From the NCBI RefSeq assembly GCF_006334925.1, contig NZ_VDHJ01000011.1, positions 57,019-121,018 on the forward strand: a stretch of DNA of 64,000 nucleotides, in the 5' to 3' direction. The notes beneath the pieces were generated by a model that saw only the letters and a list, made by a program, of their open reading frames with translations, was not told where the DNA came from and did not search any database. Source of the stretch: Corynebacterium tapiri (GTDB taxonomy: Bacteria > Actinomycetota > Actinomycetes > Mycobacteriales > Mycobacteriaceae). The position numbers were made by a program, and so were the translations under genes. Below, piece after piece: positions 34,805 to 45,123 of this stretch. How positions within the stretch are numbered: position 1 is the first letter of the stretch; each line of letters opens with the position of its first letter.

Positions 34805-36934
34805 ATGTCACAACAACTCCCACCCATTGCCGCGAAGAAGCCTGTCACCCGCACGTTCCACGGACGCGAGTTTGTGGACAATTACGAGTGGCTGCGGCAG
34901 AAGGATGCTCCCGAGACTCGGGAGTACCTGGAAGCGGAAAACGCCTACACCCAGGAGCAGACTAAACACCTGGAGGCTCTCACCGAGGAGATCTACGGCG
35001 AGATCAAGTCGCGTGTGAAGCAGACGGACATGTCCGTTCCCGTGCGCTCGGGGGACTGGTGGTACTACGGGCGCACCGAAGAAGGCAAGAGCTACGGGCA
35101 ATCCTGCCGCCTGCCGGCCTCGGCTAGCGCAGACCCCTGGACCCCGACGGTGATTGAAGAGGACACTCGCCCCGCCGACGAGGAAATCTTGCTGGACCTC
35201 AACGAGATGGCCGAGGGGCACGAGTTCTTCTCGCTGGGTGCCTCGAGCGTGACGGTCTCGGGGCGTTACCTGGCGTACTCCGTGGATACCGAGGGCGACG
35301 AGCGTTTCACGCTGTACGTCAAGGATCTGGAGACGGGACAGCTGCTGGACGACGTCATTACTGACGTCTTCTACGGCGCGACGTGGGCCGGGGAGGAGTA
35401 CCTCTTCTACCAGCGCGTGGACGCGGCCTGGCGCCCGGACACCGTGTGGCGTCACCGCATCGGCACCCCCAGCGAGCAGGATGTGTTGGTTTACCGCGAG
35501 GACGACGAGGCGTTCAACGTGGGAATCGGGGCAACCCGCAGCGAAAAGTTCCTCATCATCGAAAGCGGCTCGAAGATCACCACCGAGGTGCGTTACACCT
35601 CCGTGGATACCCCGGAGGCAGAATTCGAGGTGCTGTGGCCGCGCGAGGCCGGTGTGGAATACGCCGTGGACCATGCGGTCGTGGCGGGGGAGGATCGCTG
35701 GCTGGTTACCCACAACGCCACCGGCCCTAACTTCGCCGTCGCCGAGTGCGCCGTGGGCACGCAGCTGCCGGCATTGCGCGAACTGAACGAGCTCGTAGCG
35801 CACGATGACGACAAGCGCATCGAGGGCGTGGACACCTTCGCGGAGCACATCGTCATGGACTACCGCTCCGGTGCTATCGGGCGGGTAGCCATCATGCGGC
35901 TGAGCTCGGACGGATTTACACAGTTCGAGCCCGTGGAGTTCGACGAAGAGCTGTACACGTGTGGGGTTGCGGCCAATCCGGAGTGGGAGGCCCCGAAGTT
36001 GCGGTTGACCTACACCTCTTTGACTCAGCCCACCCAACTGTTGGAGCTCGAGGTGGCCACGGGCGAGCGGGAAGTGTTGAAGTCTCAGGAAGTGCTCGGC
36101 GGTTATGACCCCGCGAAGTACACCGCCTACCGCCTGTGGGCTACCGCCCCCGATGGGGAGCAGATCCCACTCTCGGTGGTGCATCGAGTCGACCTCGATG
36201 TGAGCTCGCCCCGCCCCACGCTGCTCTACGGTTATGGGTCCTATGAAGCCAGCATGGATCCGACCTTCTCGGTCTCTCGCCTCTCCCTGCTGGATCGGGG
36301 GATGATCTTCGTTATCGCCCATATCCGCGGTGGCGGAGAGATGGGACGGCGTTGGTATGACAACGGCAAGGGATTGAGAAAAAAGAATACCTTTACCGAC
36401 TTCATTGCGGCTGCTGATGAATTGATCAAGCGCGGCATGACCGAGCCGAAACTATTGGTCGCCGAAGGCGGTTCCGCCGGCGGAATGCTGATGGGTGCAA
36501 TCGCCAATATGGCACCCGAGAAATTCGCGGGCATCCAGGCGATCGTCCCCTTCGTCGATCCACTGACGTCCATGCTTATGCCCGAGCTTCCGCTTACCGT
36601 CACGGAGTGGGATGAGTGGGGGGACCCCTTCCATGATCCCGAGGTCTATGACTACATGGCCTCCTACGCGGCCTACGAGAACGTATCGGCGCAGGATTAT
36701 CCGGACATTCTTGCGGTGACCAGTCTCAATGACACCCGCGTGCTCTATGTGGAGCCGGCAAAGTGGATCGCCCAGCTGCGCGCCACGGCAACCGGTGGGC
36801 AGTTCCTGCTCAAGACGGAGATGGCCGCCGGCCATGGTGGAGTGTCGGGCCGTTATGAAAAGTGGCGCCAGACGGCCTTTGAGTACGCCTGGGTTATCGA
36901 CAAAGCAAAGGCGGGGGTGAATTCCACCAATTAA
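34805..36934 (+). CDS. ptrB: Oligopeptidase B (S9 family serine peptidase)
   Basis: A 709-residue cytoplasmic peptidase that cuts short peptides after basic residues. The N-terminal part is a seven-bladed propeller; the C-terminal catalytic domain contains YGYGSYEASMDPTFS, GGSAGG with nucleophile Ser557, Asp643 in TSLNDTRVLY and His677 in AAGHGGVSGR, completing the triad. FAHIRGGGEMGR-like IAHIRGGGEMGRRWYDNGKG is also typical. It is independently promoted behind purC and has no evident purine role. Confidence 0.93.
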   Translation: MSQQLPPIAAKKPVTRTFHGREFVDNYEWLRQKDAPETREYLEAENAYTQEQTKHLEALTEEIYGEIKSRVKQTDMSVPVRSGDWWYYGRTEEGKSYGQSCRLPASASADPWTPTVIEEDTRPADEEILLDLNEMAEGHEFFSLGASSVTVSGRYLAYSVDTEGDERFTLYVKDLETGQLLDDVITDVFYGATWAGEEYLFYQRVDAAWRPDTVWRHRIGTPSEQDVLVYREDDEAFNVGIGATRSEKFLIIESGSKITTEVRYTSVDTPEAEFEVLWPREAGVEYAVDHAVVAGEDRWLVTHNATGPNFAVAECAVGTQLPALRELNELVAHDDDKRIEGVDTFAEHIVMDYRSGAIGRVAIMRLSSDGFTQFEPVEFDEELYTCGVAANPEWEAPKLRLTYTSLTQPTQLLELEVATGEREVLKSQEVLGGYDPAKYTAYRLWATAPDGEQIPLSVVHRVDLDVSSPRPTLLYGYGSYEASMDPTFSVSRLSLLDRGMIFVIAHIRGGGEMGRRWYDNGKGLRKKNTFTDFIAAADELIKRGMTEPKLLVAEGGSAGGMLMGAIANMAPEKFAGIQAIVPFVDPLTSMLMPELPLTVTEWDEWGDPFHDPEVYDYMASYAAYENVSAQDYPDILAVTSLNDTRVLYVEPAKWIAQLRATATGGQFLLKTEMAAGHGGVSGRYEKWRQTAFEYAWVIDKAKAGVNSTN

Positions 36935-36990
36935 TGCGATAGCGCGGCGTTATGATGAAGAAAAATGCCTGGGATGGAAAGGCCCTCAAC

Positions 36991-38289
36991 ATGTCTTCAT
37001 CAACACCGCGGAAAGACCGCACCCACTGGCTCTATATCGCAGTGATCGTCGCGGTTATTGGTGGCATCATCGTGGGGCTTGTGGCGCCCGACGTGGCGAA
37101 GGAACTCAAACCGCTGGGAACCACCTTCGTCAAACTCATCAAGATGATCATCGCCCCGGTCATCTTCTGCACCATCGTTATTGGTGTGGGATCCGTGCGC
37201 AACGCCGCCACAGTCGGTAAGGCCGGCGGTATTGCCCTGGGTTACTTCCTCACCATGTCCACTTTCGCCCTGGCGATCGGCTTGTTCGTCGGTAACCTGC
37301 TCAAGCCGGGCGAGGGTCTGGACATCGCTGGCTCGAGTGGCGAGGGAGAGAAGATCCTGGAAAAGTCCGCCGAGGGCTCGCACGGTCTGGTCGATCAGAT
37401 CCTGCCGTCGACGTTCTTCTCAGCATTCACTTCTGGCTCTGTGCTGCAGGTCCTGTTCATTGCACTCCTGGTGGGCTTTGCGGTACAAGCCCTGGGCAAG
37501 GAGGGCGAGCCGATTATCGGGGCGATCACCAAGCTGCAACAAGTGGTGTTCAAGATCCTGTCGTGGATCCTGTGGCTGGCCCCGATTGGTGCCTTTGGTG
37601 CGATCGCCGGTGTGGTGGGAGATACCGGTATGGAGGCCGTGATCCAGCTGGGCATCCTCATGCTCGCCTTCTACATCACGTGCGCGATCTTCGTCTTTGG
37701 TGTGCTGGGGTTGATCCTCAAGGTGGTCACCGGAGTAAACATCTTCTCGCTGTGCAAGTACCTGGGACGCGAGTTCCTGCTCATCGTGGCCACCTCCTCC
37801 TCGGAGTCCGCGCTGCCCAACCTCATGCGCAAGATGGAGCACCTAGGCGTGGACCGCTCCACCGTCGGCATCGTCGTTCCCACCGGTTACTCCTTTAACC
37901 TCGACGGCACCGCGATTTACCTGACCATGTCCGCGATCTTCATCTCCGATGCGATGAACATGCCGATGAGCCTGAGCGAGCAGGCCGGCCTGCTGGTCTT
38001 CATGATCATCGCCTCCAAGGGCGCAGCCGGTGTCTCCGGCGCTGGCCTGGCAACCCTGGCCGCCGGCCTTCAGGTCCACCGGCCAGAGCTGCTCAACGGC
38101 GTGGGCGTCATCGTGGGCATCGACCGCTTCATGTCCGAGGCCCGCGCTCTGACCAACTTCGCCGGCAACTCTGTGGCCACGCTGCTGGTCGGTCGCTGGA
38201 CCCAGACCGTGGATCTGGATCGGGTTAAGGAGGTGCTGCGTGGCGACGACCCATTCGTCCCCGCAGTGGAAGGGGAGCACGCTCACTAG
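36991..38289 (+). CDS. dctA: Dicarboxylate:cation symporter (DAACS family)
   Basis: A 432-residue membrane transporter, probably for succinate, fumarate and malate, as the syntenic C. glutamicum DctA; glutamate/aspartate transport is the family alternative. Visible are eight membrane helices plus the hairpin motif ATSSSESALP (about 271-280), the cation/substrate region GYSFNLDGTAIYLTM and the second hairpin SKGAAGVSGAG. ATG at 36991 follows GGAAAGG; an upstream ATG at 36952 is less well supported. Confidence 0.88.
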   Translation: MSSSTPRKDRTHWLYIAVIVAVIGGIIVGLVAPDVAKELKPLGTTFVKLIKMIIAPVIFCTIVIGVGSVRNAATVGKAGGIALGYFLTMSTFALAIGLFVGNLLKPGEGLDIAGSSGEGEKILEKSAEGSHGLVDQILPSTFFSAFTSGSVLQVLFIALLVGFAVQALGKEGEPIIGAITKLQQVVFKILSWILWLAPIGAFGAIAGVVGDTGMEAVIQLGILMLAFYITCAIFVFGVLGLILKVVTGVNIFSLCKYLGREFLLIVATSSSESALPNLMRKMEHLGVDRSTVGIVVPTGYSFNLDGTAIYLTMSAIFISDAMNMPMSLSEQAGLLVFMIIASKGAAGVSGAGLATLAAGLQVHRPELLNGVGVIVGIDRFMSEARALTNFAGNSVATLLVGRWTQTVDLDRVKEVLRGDDPFVPAVEGEHAH

Positions 38290-38314
38290 CCCAGCGCATT
38301 CGCCTTAGGCGTGC

Positions 38315-38320
38315 GATAAT
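38315..38320 (+). promoter_or_regulatory. Leaderless -10 (GATAAT) of the DUF2334 gene
   Basis: GATAAT, seven bases, then GTG at 38328. This favours the GTG over an ATG at 38319, which would lie inside the -10 region. Confidence 0.5.
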
Positions 38321-38327
38321 GTCCGCC

Positions 38328-39005
38328 GTGTCAGGCAAACTTCTCGTCTCCGTCTCCTCGATCTTCCACGACACCGTGGAGCACGTAGACGCACTGCTTG
38401 CCAAGCTTGACGCGGCGGACATTCCTGTCTCGCTGCTTGTCGCCCCGCACATCGATGGCAGCTGGCATCTGGCTAAGGATAAGCAGGTGCGCACATGGCT
38501 GAAGAAGCGTTGCGACGAAGGCCGCCCCCTCATCCTCAACGGCTTTGACAAGGCCGTGCAGGGGCGACGCGCAGAGTTCGCCTCCCTGGATGCCTACGAG
38601 GCACGGCTGCGCTTGAAGGGCGCGACGCGGCAGATGAGCTCGCTGGGGTTTGAAACGCCTCTGTTTGCACCCCCGCGTTGGCGCATGTCCGCCGGAACGC
38701 TCTCGGTGTTGCCCGAGTTCGGATTCACGCTCGCGGCCTCTACCAAGGGCATCCACAACCTACGCAACCAGGACTTTTATGCCTGCCGAAACCTCTCCAT
38801 CGGCGAGGGCTTCGGAGCTGCGTCCTGGTGGCGCGCCGGGGTCATTCGGGCCGCCGAAAGAGGAGCCGCCCGCGGCAACTCGATCCGCTTGTCCATCTCA
38901 GCGAGGAACTTGCGGGATAAGAAGACCGTGAAGGACTTCGTGGGTGCTGCGCGGGCGGCGCGTGCGGCGGGCGCTCAGCCCGCCGACTATGCGGCGTTTC
39001 TCTAG
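38328..39005 (+). CDS. DUF2334 / polysaccharide-deacetylase-like protein
   Basis: A 225-residue protein starting SGKLLVSVSSIFHDTVEHVDALLAKLD. It has the deacetylase-like beta strand and turn LLVAPHIDGSWHL, LILNGFDKAV where the deacetylase motif normally carries HGxxH, and FAPPRWRMS. The second-motif His residues of true NodB enzymes are absent, so activity is doubtful. The actinobacterial family is usually annotated DUF2334. No signal peptide. The stop shares CTAG with the nuclease gene. Confidence 0.75.
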   Translation: MSGKLLVSVSSIFHDTVEHVDALLAKLDAADIPVSLLVAPHIDGSWHLAKDKQVRTWLKKRCDEGRPLILNGFDKAVQGRRAEFASLDAYEARLRLKGATRQMSSLGFETPLFAPPRWRMSAGTLSVLPEFGFTLAASTKGIHNLRNQDFYACRNLSIGEGFGAASWWRAGVIRAAERGAARGNSIRLSISARNLRDKKTVKDFVGAARAARAAGAQPADYAAFL

Positions 39006-41566
39006 CTCGAGCTAGAGCCGCGGGAGGACAGCGAGGACAGCGACGGCAGCGATGAGGAGCCGAATAGGCTGGACAGGCCAGACTGGCCCTGCTCAGGCTG
39101 CGGCTGTGGCTGCGGCTCCGGGGCCGGCTGGCTGGTGCCGCCCAGGTTCAGTCCAACCTTGATCGGGTCGTGGTCGGAGGAACGGAAAGGCGAGTCGTCG
39201 TAGACATCGACGGCGTTGTAGTTGCGGCGCGAGTACTCAAAGGCAATCGACTCGTCGGCGTTGATGTTCCACACGCGTGCGTCAGCGACAAGTTCCTGAG
39301 CCTTCGGGTTAGCCAGGGCGTGGTCCAGGGAGCCTTGCTGGCCACCGAACAGGTAGGTCGGCTCCTCGCCCAAGTTGGCAAAGCCGGCCTCCTCGAGCAC
39401 CTTGACGGAATCCTCCTGGGAGTAGGAGTTCAAATCACCCAGGATGAACACGGGCTGATCGGCCCAATCGCTCTGCGCGTTGAGGTGGCTCAGCAGAGCC
39501 TTGGCCTGGGAGACGCGCAGGTTGGCGTTGTTACCCTGGCCGTCGCCGGTGTCCTTGTCGTCGAAGGCAACCGAGCCCTTGGACTTGAAGTGGTTGGCCA
39601 CGGCCACAAAGGTGGAGTCACCCTGGGTGGACTTGAACTGCTGGGCGAGCGGCTGGCGGGCGGTGCCGGTGAATGCGCCGTCATCGAAGATCCGGGACTC
39701 GCCGACCGGCTCGACCTTGGCCGGATTGTAGATGAAGGCCACGCGGATCGCGTCCTCGCTGGCCGGCAGGGTGGCCGGGGACTTGGCGTAGGCCCAGCGC
39801 TGCTCGCCGGCGGCGGCGTTGAGAGCATCGACCAGCTGGGCAAGGGACTCGTCGCGACGCGAGACATCACCCGTCACGGTAGCGGTGTTTTCGATCTCGG
39901 AGAGGGACACGACGTCAGCGTTCATGCGGTTGATCGCGGCGACGATCTTGCGCTGCTGATCCTCGAAGGCCTGCTGGCTGTAAGCGCCGCGCACGTCGCA
40001 GTTGCGGGCGGTGACCGGCGCCCCCTTGGAGTCGGTGTAGGAATCGCAGCCCGGCACGTCCTCGCCGAGGGTGGTGAAGTAGTTGAGCACGTTGAACGCG
40101 GCGATCGAGGTGTCGCCGGCCACCGAATCCATCGCGGACAGCTCGGCCTCGCGGGAGTTCTGCCAGGTGATCGGCAGATCCGCGGTGTTGGTGTTGCCGG
40201 TCACCGGCTGGGTCGGCTGCAGGCGCCACTGGTCGTGGTCGAAGTCGAGCACCACCGGGTGGGCAAAGTCGACGCCGTCGCCCACGCGCAGCGGGGCCGT
40301 AGTGGTGCCGCCGTTCTGGATGAGGTAGGGCAGCGGGGTCTGCTGGTCGCTGCGGCTGTAGTTACGGGTGCGGCCGTCATCCAGAATCAGGCGGCGGGCA
40401 TCATTCTCGGCTTGCATGGCGGTTGCCTCGGCGCCCGGCGTCACCACGTCGGTGGGCTGGCGCAGGGGAGTGGTGCCGTCGACAAGCCCGACCTCGCCGT
40501 AGCTGTTGATCTGGTAGTTGTCCGTCACCGTGTACTGGCCCGTGATGTTGAGCAACATGTGCTCGAGCGGCTCGCGCTCGGCGGGCAACACGGTGATGTC
40601 CAGCGGGGTCACCGGGTCCAGGCCCTGTGCGGGGGAGACGGTGACGTCCTTGAGCTGGGTGGTGCCGTAGTGCTCGCCGGCGGTGCCGGTCACGGTCACT
40701 GCCTGACCCACGGTGGGGTACACGCCCTGGGAGCCGAGGTACACGAACAGCGCGCTGGAGGCGGTGGCCGCCGGGTCCGGTGTGCCGGCGGTCTGGATGA
40801 TGAATCCGTCCTTGCCGCCCTCGTTGTACACCGCGGTGACGATGCCCTCGGTGGTGACCACCTTGCCGTCGAACGGGGTAGTCTCGCCGGTTCCCTGGAT
40901 CTCGGAGATCGGCAGGATCGCGCCGGGCTCGACCGGGGTGACTGGCTCAGTCGGGTCAGTGGGATCGGTCGGGTCTGTCGGCTGAGTCGGGCCGGTAGAG
41001 CCGCTGCCCTGCGGGGTCGGAGCACCGGCCACGAAGTCAGCCTGGTTGTTGTCCGTGTCCGCGCCCGGGTTGGTGCGCTGGATGGAGGTCTTGTTGGAGG
41101 TCCCCACTGCCGGAGCGCCCTCGAACTCGGCGGCATCTCCCCAGCCGACGAGGTCAACGGGGTTGCCAGAGGCGTCGAGAAGCGTTGCGACGGCCTTAGT
41201 ACCAGAGAAGTTGAAGCTACCCTCCTCGTCCGCAGCCGGGAGTGCGGTGCTGGGGTTCGCGCCCGCAGCGCCTTGGATGAGGTAGTAGCCGCCGGCCGGG
41301 ATGGTACCGGTCAGGGAGTGCAGTTTGCCGGTGTTTCCGGCGGCCGACTGCTGGTCGATGGTCCAGCCCTTGAGGTCGATGGGCTGGTCGGTGGGGTTGA
41401 ACAGCTCAACAAAGTCGTTGGAGAACACGGAACCGGAGTTGCCGCCTCCGCCGTACACCTCCGAAATAACGACGGTGCCTGCAGGGGCAGCGAGGGCAGT
41501 GGGGACAACAGCCAGTGGGGTGCACACGCCACAGGCCACGGCCAGTGCGAGGGGACGAAGGCTCAC
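39002..41566 (-). CDS. nuc: Secreted multidomain nuclease (LTD + OB + endonuclease/exonuclease/phosphatase)
   Basis: An 854-residue exported protein. Signal peptide 1 to about 27 (PTALAAPAG); lamin-tail domain about 28-135 (VVISEVYGGGGNSG ... FVELFNPT); a Pro/Thr/Asp linker near 195-215; OB-type segment about 220-330; EEP nuclease about 480-810 with AFNVLNYFTT, VVSLSEIENT, VANHFKSKG, ILGDLNSYSQED and SSDHDPIKVGL carrying the catalytic Asn, Glu, His and Asp. A Pro/Gln then Ser-rich tail ends the protein. GTG start with AAGGAGAACTT. It probably degrades extracellular nucleic acid for phosphate and nucleosides. Confidence 0.9.
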   Translation of the reverse strand: MSLRPLALAVACGVCTPLAVVPTALAAPAGTVVISEVYGGGGNSGSVFSNDFVELFNPTDQPIDLKGWTIDQQSAAGNTGKLHSLTGTIPAGGYYLIQGAAGANPSTALPAADEEGSFNFSGTKAVATLLDASGNPVDLVGWGDAAEFEGAPAVGTSNKTSIQRTNPGADTDNNQADFVAGAPTPQGSGSTGPTQPTDPTDPTDPTEPVTPVEPGAILPISEIQGTGETTPFDGKVVTTEGIVTAVYNEGGKDGFIIQTAGTPDPAATASSALFVYLGSQGVYPTVGQAVTVTGTAGEHYGTTQLKDVTVSPAQGLDPVTPLDITVLPAEREPLEHMLLNITGQYTVTDNYQINSYGEVGLVDGTTPLRQPTDVVTPGAEATAMQAENDARRLILDDGRTRNYSRSDQQTPLPYLIQNGGTTTAPLRVGDGVDFAHPVVLDFDHDQWRLQPTQPVTGNTNTADLPITWQNSREAELSAMDSVAGDTSIAAFNVLNYFTTLGEDVPGCDSYTDSKGAPVTARNCDVRGAYSQQAFEDQQRKIVAAINRMNADVVSLSEIENTATVTGDVSRRDESLAQLVDALNAAAGEQRWAYAKSPATLPASEDAIRVAFIYNPAKVEPVGESRIFDDGAFTGTARQPLAQQFKSTQGDSTFVAVANHFKSKGSVAFDDKDTGDGQGNNANLRVSQAKALLSHLNAQSDWADQPVFILGDLNSYSQEDSVKVLEEAGFANLGEEPTYLFGGQQGSLDHALANPKAQELVADARVWNINADESIAFEYSRRNYNAVDVYDDSPFRSSDHDPIKVGLNLGGTSQPAPEPQPQPQPEQGQSGLSSLFGSSSLPSLSSLSSRGSSSS

Positions 41567-41850
41567 AAGTTCTCCTTGGATGACAGCTCGAGCATGATGA
41601 GGACGGAACGTGATTTTTATATGCCGAAAATTATTACTCCGCTGGGCGAAACATTTGGAGATCCTGGGAATTCCACATGGTGTTCACGCTGTTTTTACCG
41701 AAGTGTCATCTAGGGAGCCTCGGGGATGAGTTCGCGCCCCGGTCGCGTTATTCCTCCGCGGGCTTTGCCGTTTAGACTTGTCCACCGTGTGAGCACTCAC
41801 CACGGGTCGCGGCCAGCGGCCCGGCTGGATACGCAAACGTTAGGAATTCC
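41567..41850. promoter_or_regulatory. Divergent region nuc / purSQL
   Basis: No gene seen. Toward purS there is TAGACT (41773-41778), giving a leader of about 65 bases, with a 12-bp perfect palindrome GTGAGCACTCAC at 41789-41800 just downstream of the expected transcription start. Toward nuc the minus strand has TATAAA-like bases near 41625. The palindrome is a candidate operator for purine control; this is inference. Confidence 0.4.
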
Positions 41851-42087
41851 ATGGCCCGTGTAGTTGTCAATGTCATGCCGAAGGCGGAGATCTTGGATCC
41901 GCAAGGAAAGGCTGTTATCCAGGCGCTTGGGCGCATCGGTGTCTCTGGAGTGATGGATGTGCGCCAGGGCAAGCGCTTCGAGATCGAGGTCGACGAGACC
42001 GTGACGCAGGAGCAGCTGGACCACATCGCCTCCACCCTCCTGGCCAACACCGTGATCGAGGATTACACCATCGAGGTGACCCAGTGA
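41851..42087 (+). CDS. purS: FGAM synthase subunit PurS
   Basis: A 78-residue subunit that bridges PurQ and PurL in the three-part formylglycinamidine ribonucleotide synthase. [21 protein letters not shown] and [18 protein letters not shown] are typical. AGGA precedes the ATG. The stop overlaps the GTG of purQ (GTGA). Confidence 0.96.
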   Translation: MARVVVNVMPKAEILDPQGKAVIQALGRIGVSGVMDVRQGKRFEIEVDETVTQEQLDHIASTLLANTVIEDYTIEVTQ

Positions 42088-42764
42088 CGGCACGCATTGG
42101 CGTAATTACTTTCCCCGGCACGCTTGACGACGTCGACGCGCTTCGCGCGGTCCGCCTAGCCGGTGCCGAACCCGTATCGCTCTGGCACGCAGACACTGAT
42201 CTCTCCGGCGTCGATGCAGTCGTTGTGCCTGGCGGCTTCTCCTACGGTGACTACCTGCGCGCCGGGGCTATTGCAGCGATTAGCCCGATCATGACCTCCG
42301 TGGTCGAGGCAGCGCGTAAGGGCATGCCGGTGCTGGGCATCTGCAACGGCTTCCAGATCCTTACCGAGGCCGGACTCCTGCCGGGTGCCATCACTCGCAA
42401 CCAAAACCTGCTCTTCCACTGCACGGACACCTACCTCGAGGTGGCCAACGCCTCGACGGCGTGGACCAGCAACTACGAGCAAGGCCAGCGCATCTACGTG
42501 CCGGCAAAGCACGGCGAGGGGCGCTTCCAGGCAGATGCAGCCACCGTGGACATGCTCAACAAGGAAGGCCGCGTGGTGTTCCGCTACACGGATAACTACA
42601 ACGGCTCGCTGGACGCCATCGCTGGTATCTGCAGCGAAAACGGTCGCGTAGTCGGTCTCATGCCGCACCCGGAGCACGCCATCGAGACGCTGACCGGACC
42701 GTCCGTCGATGGTCTGGACATGTTCACTTCCGCCCTGTCCGCTATCACCTCTTCTGTTCGCTAG
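42084..42764 (+). CDS. purQ: FGAM synthase subunit PurQ (glutaminase)
   Basis: Class I glutamine amidotransferase subunit of 226 residues that supplies ammonia to PurL. The nucleophile Cys is in GICNGFQIL (about 87-95), with the His-Glu pair in PHPEHAIE near the C-terminus. [11 protein letters not shown] and [15 protein letters not shown] are family signatures. It starts with GTG overlapping the purS stop. Confidence 0.96.
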   Translation: MTARIGVITFPGTLDDVDALRAVRLAGAEPVSLWHADTDLSGVDAVVVPGGFSYGDYLRAGAIAAISPIMTSVVEAARKGMPVLGICNGFQILTEAGLLPGAITRNQNLLFHCTDTYLEVANASTAWTSNYEQGQRIYVPAKHGEGRFQADAATVDMLNKEGRVVFRYTDNYNGSLDAIAGICSENGRVVGLMPHPEHAIETLTGPSVDGLDMFTSALSAITSSVR

Positions 42765-42773
42765 GAGTCGCAC

Positions 42774-45059
42774 ATGACTGTTCACAACGACACCGTGGCC
42801 GCCGCGGTTGACTCCCCGGATCAGGAGCAGCCCTACGCTCAGCTCGGCCTGAAGGACGACGAGTACGCCCGCATCCGTGAGATTCTGGGTCGCCGCCCCA
42901 CGGACGCGGAGCTCACCGTCTACTCCGTGATGTGGTCCGAGCACTGCTCCTACAAGTCCTCCAAGACGCACCTGCGCTACTTCGGCGAGACGGCCACCGA
43001 GCAGATGAATGCCAAGCTGCTGGCCGGTATCGGCGAGAACGCCGGCGTGGTCGACATCGGAGACGGCAACGCGGTGACCTTCCGCGTGGAAAGCCACAAC
43101 CATCCCTCCTACGTGGAGCCCTACCAGGGTGCGGCCACCGGAGTGGGCGGGATCGTCCGCGACGTTATGGCCATGGGCGCTCGCCCGATCGCCGTCATGG
43201 ACCAGCTGCGCTTCGGCCCGGCCGATGCCCCGGATACCAAGCGTGTGCTGCCGGGTGTTGTCCATGGCGTGGGCGGATACGGCAACTCCCTGGGTCTTCC
43301 CAACATTGGTGGCGAGACCGTCTTTGACGCCACCTACGCCGGAAACCCACTGGTCAACGCCCTGTGTGTGGGCACGCTGAAGGTGGAAGACCTCAAGCTC
43401 GCCTTCGCCTCCGGCGTGGATAACAAGGTCATGCTCTTTGGCTCCCGCACGGGTCTGGACGGCATCGGTGGCGTGTCCGTGCTCGCTAGCGAGACCTTCG
43501 AGGATGGCGCCGAGCGCAAGCTGCCGGCCGTCCAGGTCGGCGATCCGTTCGCAGAAAAGGTGCTCATTGAGTGCTGCCTCGAGCTCTACTCCGCCGGCGT
43601 GGTTGTGGGCATCCAGGACCTCGGTGGTGCGGGCCTGGCCTGTGCCACCAGCGAGCTGGCCGCCTCCGGCGACGGCGGCATGCGTGTGAACCTGGACGCC
43701 GTCCCGCTGCGCGCTGCCGAGATGTCCGCCGCTGAGATCCTGGCCTCCGAGTCCCAGGAGCGCATGTGCGCCGTGGTCACCCCAGAGAACGTGGACAAGT
43801 TCCTGGCCATCTGCGAGAAGTGGGACGTCACCGTCGCCGAGATCGGTGAGGTGACCGACGAGAAGGATCGCTTGGTGATCACCCACAACGGTGAGGTTGT
43901 CCTGGATGCCCCGCCGTCGACCATCGCCGACGAGGCCCCGGTCTACGAGCGCCCCTACGCCCGTCCGGATTGGCAGGATGACCTGCAGCGCGAGCGCCCG
44001 GTTACTCGCCCGGACAGCCTGGCCGCCGCGTTCAAGGCCATAGTGGCCTCCCCGGCGCTGTGCTCGCGCGACTACATCACGCAGCAGTACGACCGCTACG
44101 TGCGCGGCAACACGGTCCAGGCGCAGTATGCCGATTCCGGCGTGCTGCGTATCGACGAAGAAACTTCCCGCGGTGTTGCTATCTCCGCAGATGCCTCCGG
44201 CCGCTACACCAAGCTAGACCCGAACATGGGCGCTCGCCTGGCCCTTGCCGAGGCCTACCGCAACGTCGCCGTTGCAGGAGCGACCCCGGTTGCGATCACC
44301 AACTGCCTCAACTTCGGCTCCCCGGAGAACCCCGACGTGATGTGGCAGTTCCGTGAGGCCGTGCATGGGCTTGCCGACGGCGCCGTCGAACTTGGCATCC
44401 CCGTCTCCGGCGGCAACGTCTCCTTCTACAACCAGACCGGTGACGAGCCGATCCTGCCGACCCCCGTGGTGGGCGTGTTGGGCGTGATCGACGACGTGCA
44501 CGAGACCATCCGCCGCCCACTGGGTTCCGTGGACGAGCCGGAGACGCTGCTGGTCCTGGGCGAGACCCGCGATGAGTTCGGTGGCTCCATCTGGCAAGAG
44601 GTTGTCGGCGACGAGCTCTCCGGCCTCCCGCCCCAGGTGGATCTGGCCAACGAGGCCCGCCTGGCTGACTTCTTCCAGGGCGCCTCCGCCGGCATCACCG
44701 CTGCCCACGACGTATCCGAGGGTGGCATCTTCCAGGCCGTCTTCGAAATGGTTCAGGGAACTGGCCGCGGCGTGGAGCTGGACACGACCGGAATCCATGA
44801 GGACGAATTCGTCGCCCTGCTTTCCGAGTCCGCCTCCCGCGTGGTCGTCGCCACCACCAAGGATCACGCCGACTCGCTGGTGCAGCGCGCACAGGACGCG
44901 GGCGTGCCCGTGGCCGTCCTGGGCTCCACCAACGATTCTGGGGTCTTCAGCGTCAACGACACCACTCAGGTAGCGATGGCCGAGCTCGAGCAGGCCTGGG
45001 CCGCCACCCTGCCCGACCTGTTTAGCCACGCAGTAGGAGCAAACTCCGTCGTGGAGTAA
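42774..45059 (+). CDS. purL: FGAM synthase subunit PurL
   Basis: The 761-residue ATP-dependent subunit that turns FGAR into FGAM. Motifs: [15 protein letters not shown] (about 44-58), [38 protein letters not shown], and in the second half [26 protein letters not shown] and [12 protein letters not shown]. It begins nine bases after purQ and the operon ends at the hairpin beyond its stop. Confidence 0.96.
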   Translation: MTVHNDTVAAAVDSPDQEQPYAQLGLKDDEYARIREILGRRPTDAELTVYSVMWSEHCSYKSSKTHLRYFGETATEQMNAKLLAGIGENAGVVDIGDGNAVTFRVESHNHPSYVEPYQGAATGVGGIVRDVMAMGARPIAVMDQLRFGPADAPDTKRVLPGVVHGVGGYGNSLGLPNIGGETVFDATYAGNPLVNALCVGTLKVEDLKLAFASGVDNKVMLFGSRTGLDGIGGVSVLASETFEDGAERKLPAVQVGDPFAEKVLIECCLELYSAGVVVGIQDLGGAGLACATSELAASGDGGMRVNLDAVPLRAAEMSAAEILASESQERMCAVVTPENVDKFLAICEKWDVTVAEIGEVTDEKDRLVITHNGEVVLDAPPSTIADEAPVYERPYARPDWQDDLQRERPVTRPDSLAAAFKAIVASPALCSRDYITQQYDRYVRGNTVQAQYADSGVLRIDEETSRGVAISADASGRYTKLDPNMGARLALAEAYRNVAVAGATPVAITNCLNFGSPENPDVMWQFREAVHGLADGAVELGIPVSGGNVSFYNQTGDEPILPTPVVGVLGVIDDVHETIRRPLGSVDEPETLLVLGETRDEFGGSIWQEVVGDELSGLPPQVDLANEARLADFFQGASAGITAAHDVSEGGIFQAVFEMVQGTGRGVELDTTGIHEDEFVALLSESASRVVVATTKDHADSLVQRAQDAGVPVAVLGSTNDSGVFSVNDTTQVAMAELEQAWAATLPDLFSHAVGANSVVE

Positions 45060-45085
45060 CGCTTAACGACGCCTCCTCGCACACC

Positions 45086-45123
45086 AAACCGCCCCGCAGC
45101 GCTAATGCCGCGGGGCGGTTTTT
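45086..45123 (+). terminator. Rho-independent terminator of purSQL
   Basis: A 12-bp perfect G+C-rich stem (AAACCGCCCCGC, 12-base loop, GCGGGGCGGTTT) ending in five T residues, 27 bases after the purL stop. Confidence 0.92.

Noticed and set aside
36340..36660. Slight shift to less biased codons in the catalytic part of ptrB
   Set aside because: The protein motifs are continuous and intact; the shift is too small by eye to claim recombination without a computed comparison.
41650..41680. Weak PhoR-like direct repeat upstream of the nuclease gene
   Set aside because: The two halves match at only a few positions, far poorer than the pstS repeat. Phosphate control remains plausible from function only.
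39170..41713. 847-codon plus-strand open frame opposite the secreted nuclease gene
   Set aside because: The minus strand encodes a signal peptide and complete nuclease motifs; the plus frame shows only Gly/Val/Arg-rich sequence without domains.
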